The notes under the pieces were generated by a model, which saw nothing but the letters and a program-made list of their open reading frames with translations, was not told the origin of the DNA and did not search any database. Below, in pieces: positions 6,835 to 6,924 of a stretch of 6,924 bases of DNA. Location: contig JAHKKL010000285.1 in NCBI GenBank assembly GCA_020027635.1, positions 1-6,924 on the forward strand, read 5' to 3'. The translations under genes and the position numbers were made by a program. Numbering within the stretch: position 1 is the stretch's first letter; each line of letters begins with the position of its first letter. The stretch comes from Gammaproteobacteria bacterium. Its GTDB lineage: Bacteria > Pseudomonadota > Gammaproteobacteria > UBA9214.

Positions 6835-6924
6835 TTGCGGGAAGAACTGGAATGGCGACCAACGGCGACACTGGATCTCCTCAGGCTGAGGGCCATGCTG
6901 CTGACACGAATCCGGGAGTATTTC
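6835..6924 (+). CDS. epmA: EF-P lysyltransferase EpmA, N-terminus (partial at right edge, TTG start)
   Basis: EpmA (GenX/PoxA/YjeA) is a class II lysyl-tRNA synthetase paralogue that attaches (R)-beta-lysine to Lys34 of EF-P. Only about 30 codons are visible. From a TTG at 6835-6837 the frame reads LREELEWRPTATLDLLRLRA and continues MLLTRIREYF to the window edge. This aligns with the start of E. coli EpmA (SASWQPSASIPNLLKRA-like, then MAEIRRFF) in the W-x-P-[ST]-A and helix positions. An in-frame TAA at 6814-6816 limits the start to the short stretch after it; no ATG lies there, so TTG is the best choice, with GCGGGAA about nine bases before it. A later ATG at 6895 would cut into the conserved helix. 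The gap after efp is 37 bp without a terminator, which supports an efp-epmA operon. The short length keeps the call from being certain. Confidence 0.8.
   Translation, partial: MREELEWRPTATLDLLRLRAMLLTRIREYF

Noticed and set aside
6186..6896. 236-codon minus-strand frame over efp
   Set aside because: It is the exact antisense of efp, whose product is unmistakable; the reverse translation has no domain features.
6852..6923. ATG at 6852 as the start of a downstream gene
   Set aside because: It is out of frame with the EpmA-like sequence and yields a Gly/Asp/Ala-rich peptide without resemblance to any family I know.

Overview
The window looks like chromosomal DNA of a gammaproteobacterium. It has moderately high GC, an EF-P with the VKPGKGQAF loop typical of beta-lysylated EF-P, EpmB and the start of EpmA beside it, and a FimX-type degenerate GGDEF/EAL protein. 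The species cannot be named from the sequence alone. There are no tRNA or rRNA genes, CRISPR arrays, insertion sequences or phage genes.

Layout, left to right. (1) 2-454, plus strand: the 3' end of a DUF1015-family gene that enters from the left edge. (2) 580-2649, minus strand: a four-domain signalling protein (REC-like, PAS, degenerate GGDEF, degenerate EAL) that closely resembles FimX, the c-di-GMP receptor of type IV pilus control. (3) 2650-2947: an upstream region between divergent genes, with one clear 6-bp-arm inverted repeat. (4) 2948-3433, plus strand: a small GNAT acetyltransferase of the YhbS type. (5) 3330-5000, minus strand: a large protein of unassigned function ending in a PilZ-like domain. 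It overlaps the GNAT gene tail to tail by 104 bp. (6) 5155-6195, minus strand: epmB, the lysine 2,3-aminomutase that supplies beta-lysine for EF-P. (7) 6228-6797, plus strand: efp. (8) 6835 to the right edge, plus strand: the start of epmA, probably with a TTG start codon.

The genes form two functional blocks. At the right, epmB, efp and epmA make up the EF-P beta-lysylation system: EpmB isomerises lysine, EpmA attaches it to Lys34 of EF-P, and modified EF-P relieves ribosome stalling at proline-rich motifs. In the middle and left, the PilZ-like protein and the FimX-like protein lie on the same strand and look like a c-di-GMP sensing pair rather than enzymes, since the catalytic signatures of the GGDEF and EAL domains are lost. 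The GNAT gene sits in opposite orientation between them. Its stop codon coincides with the point where the PilZ-like protein stops looking like a folded domain, which suggests the acetyltransferase arrived later and replaced that protein's original C-terminus. No wholly new system is evident. The most unusual parts are this junction and the pairing of two apparent c-di-GMP receptors.
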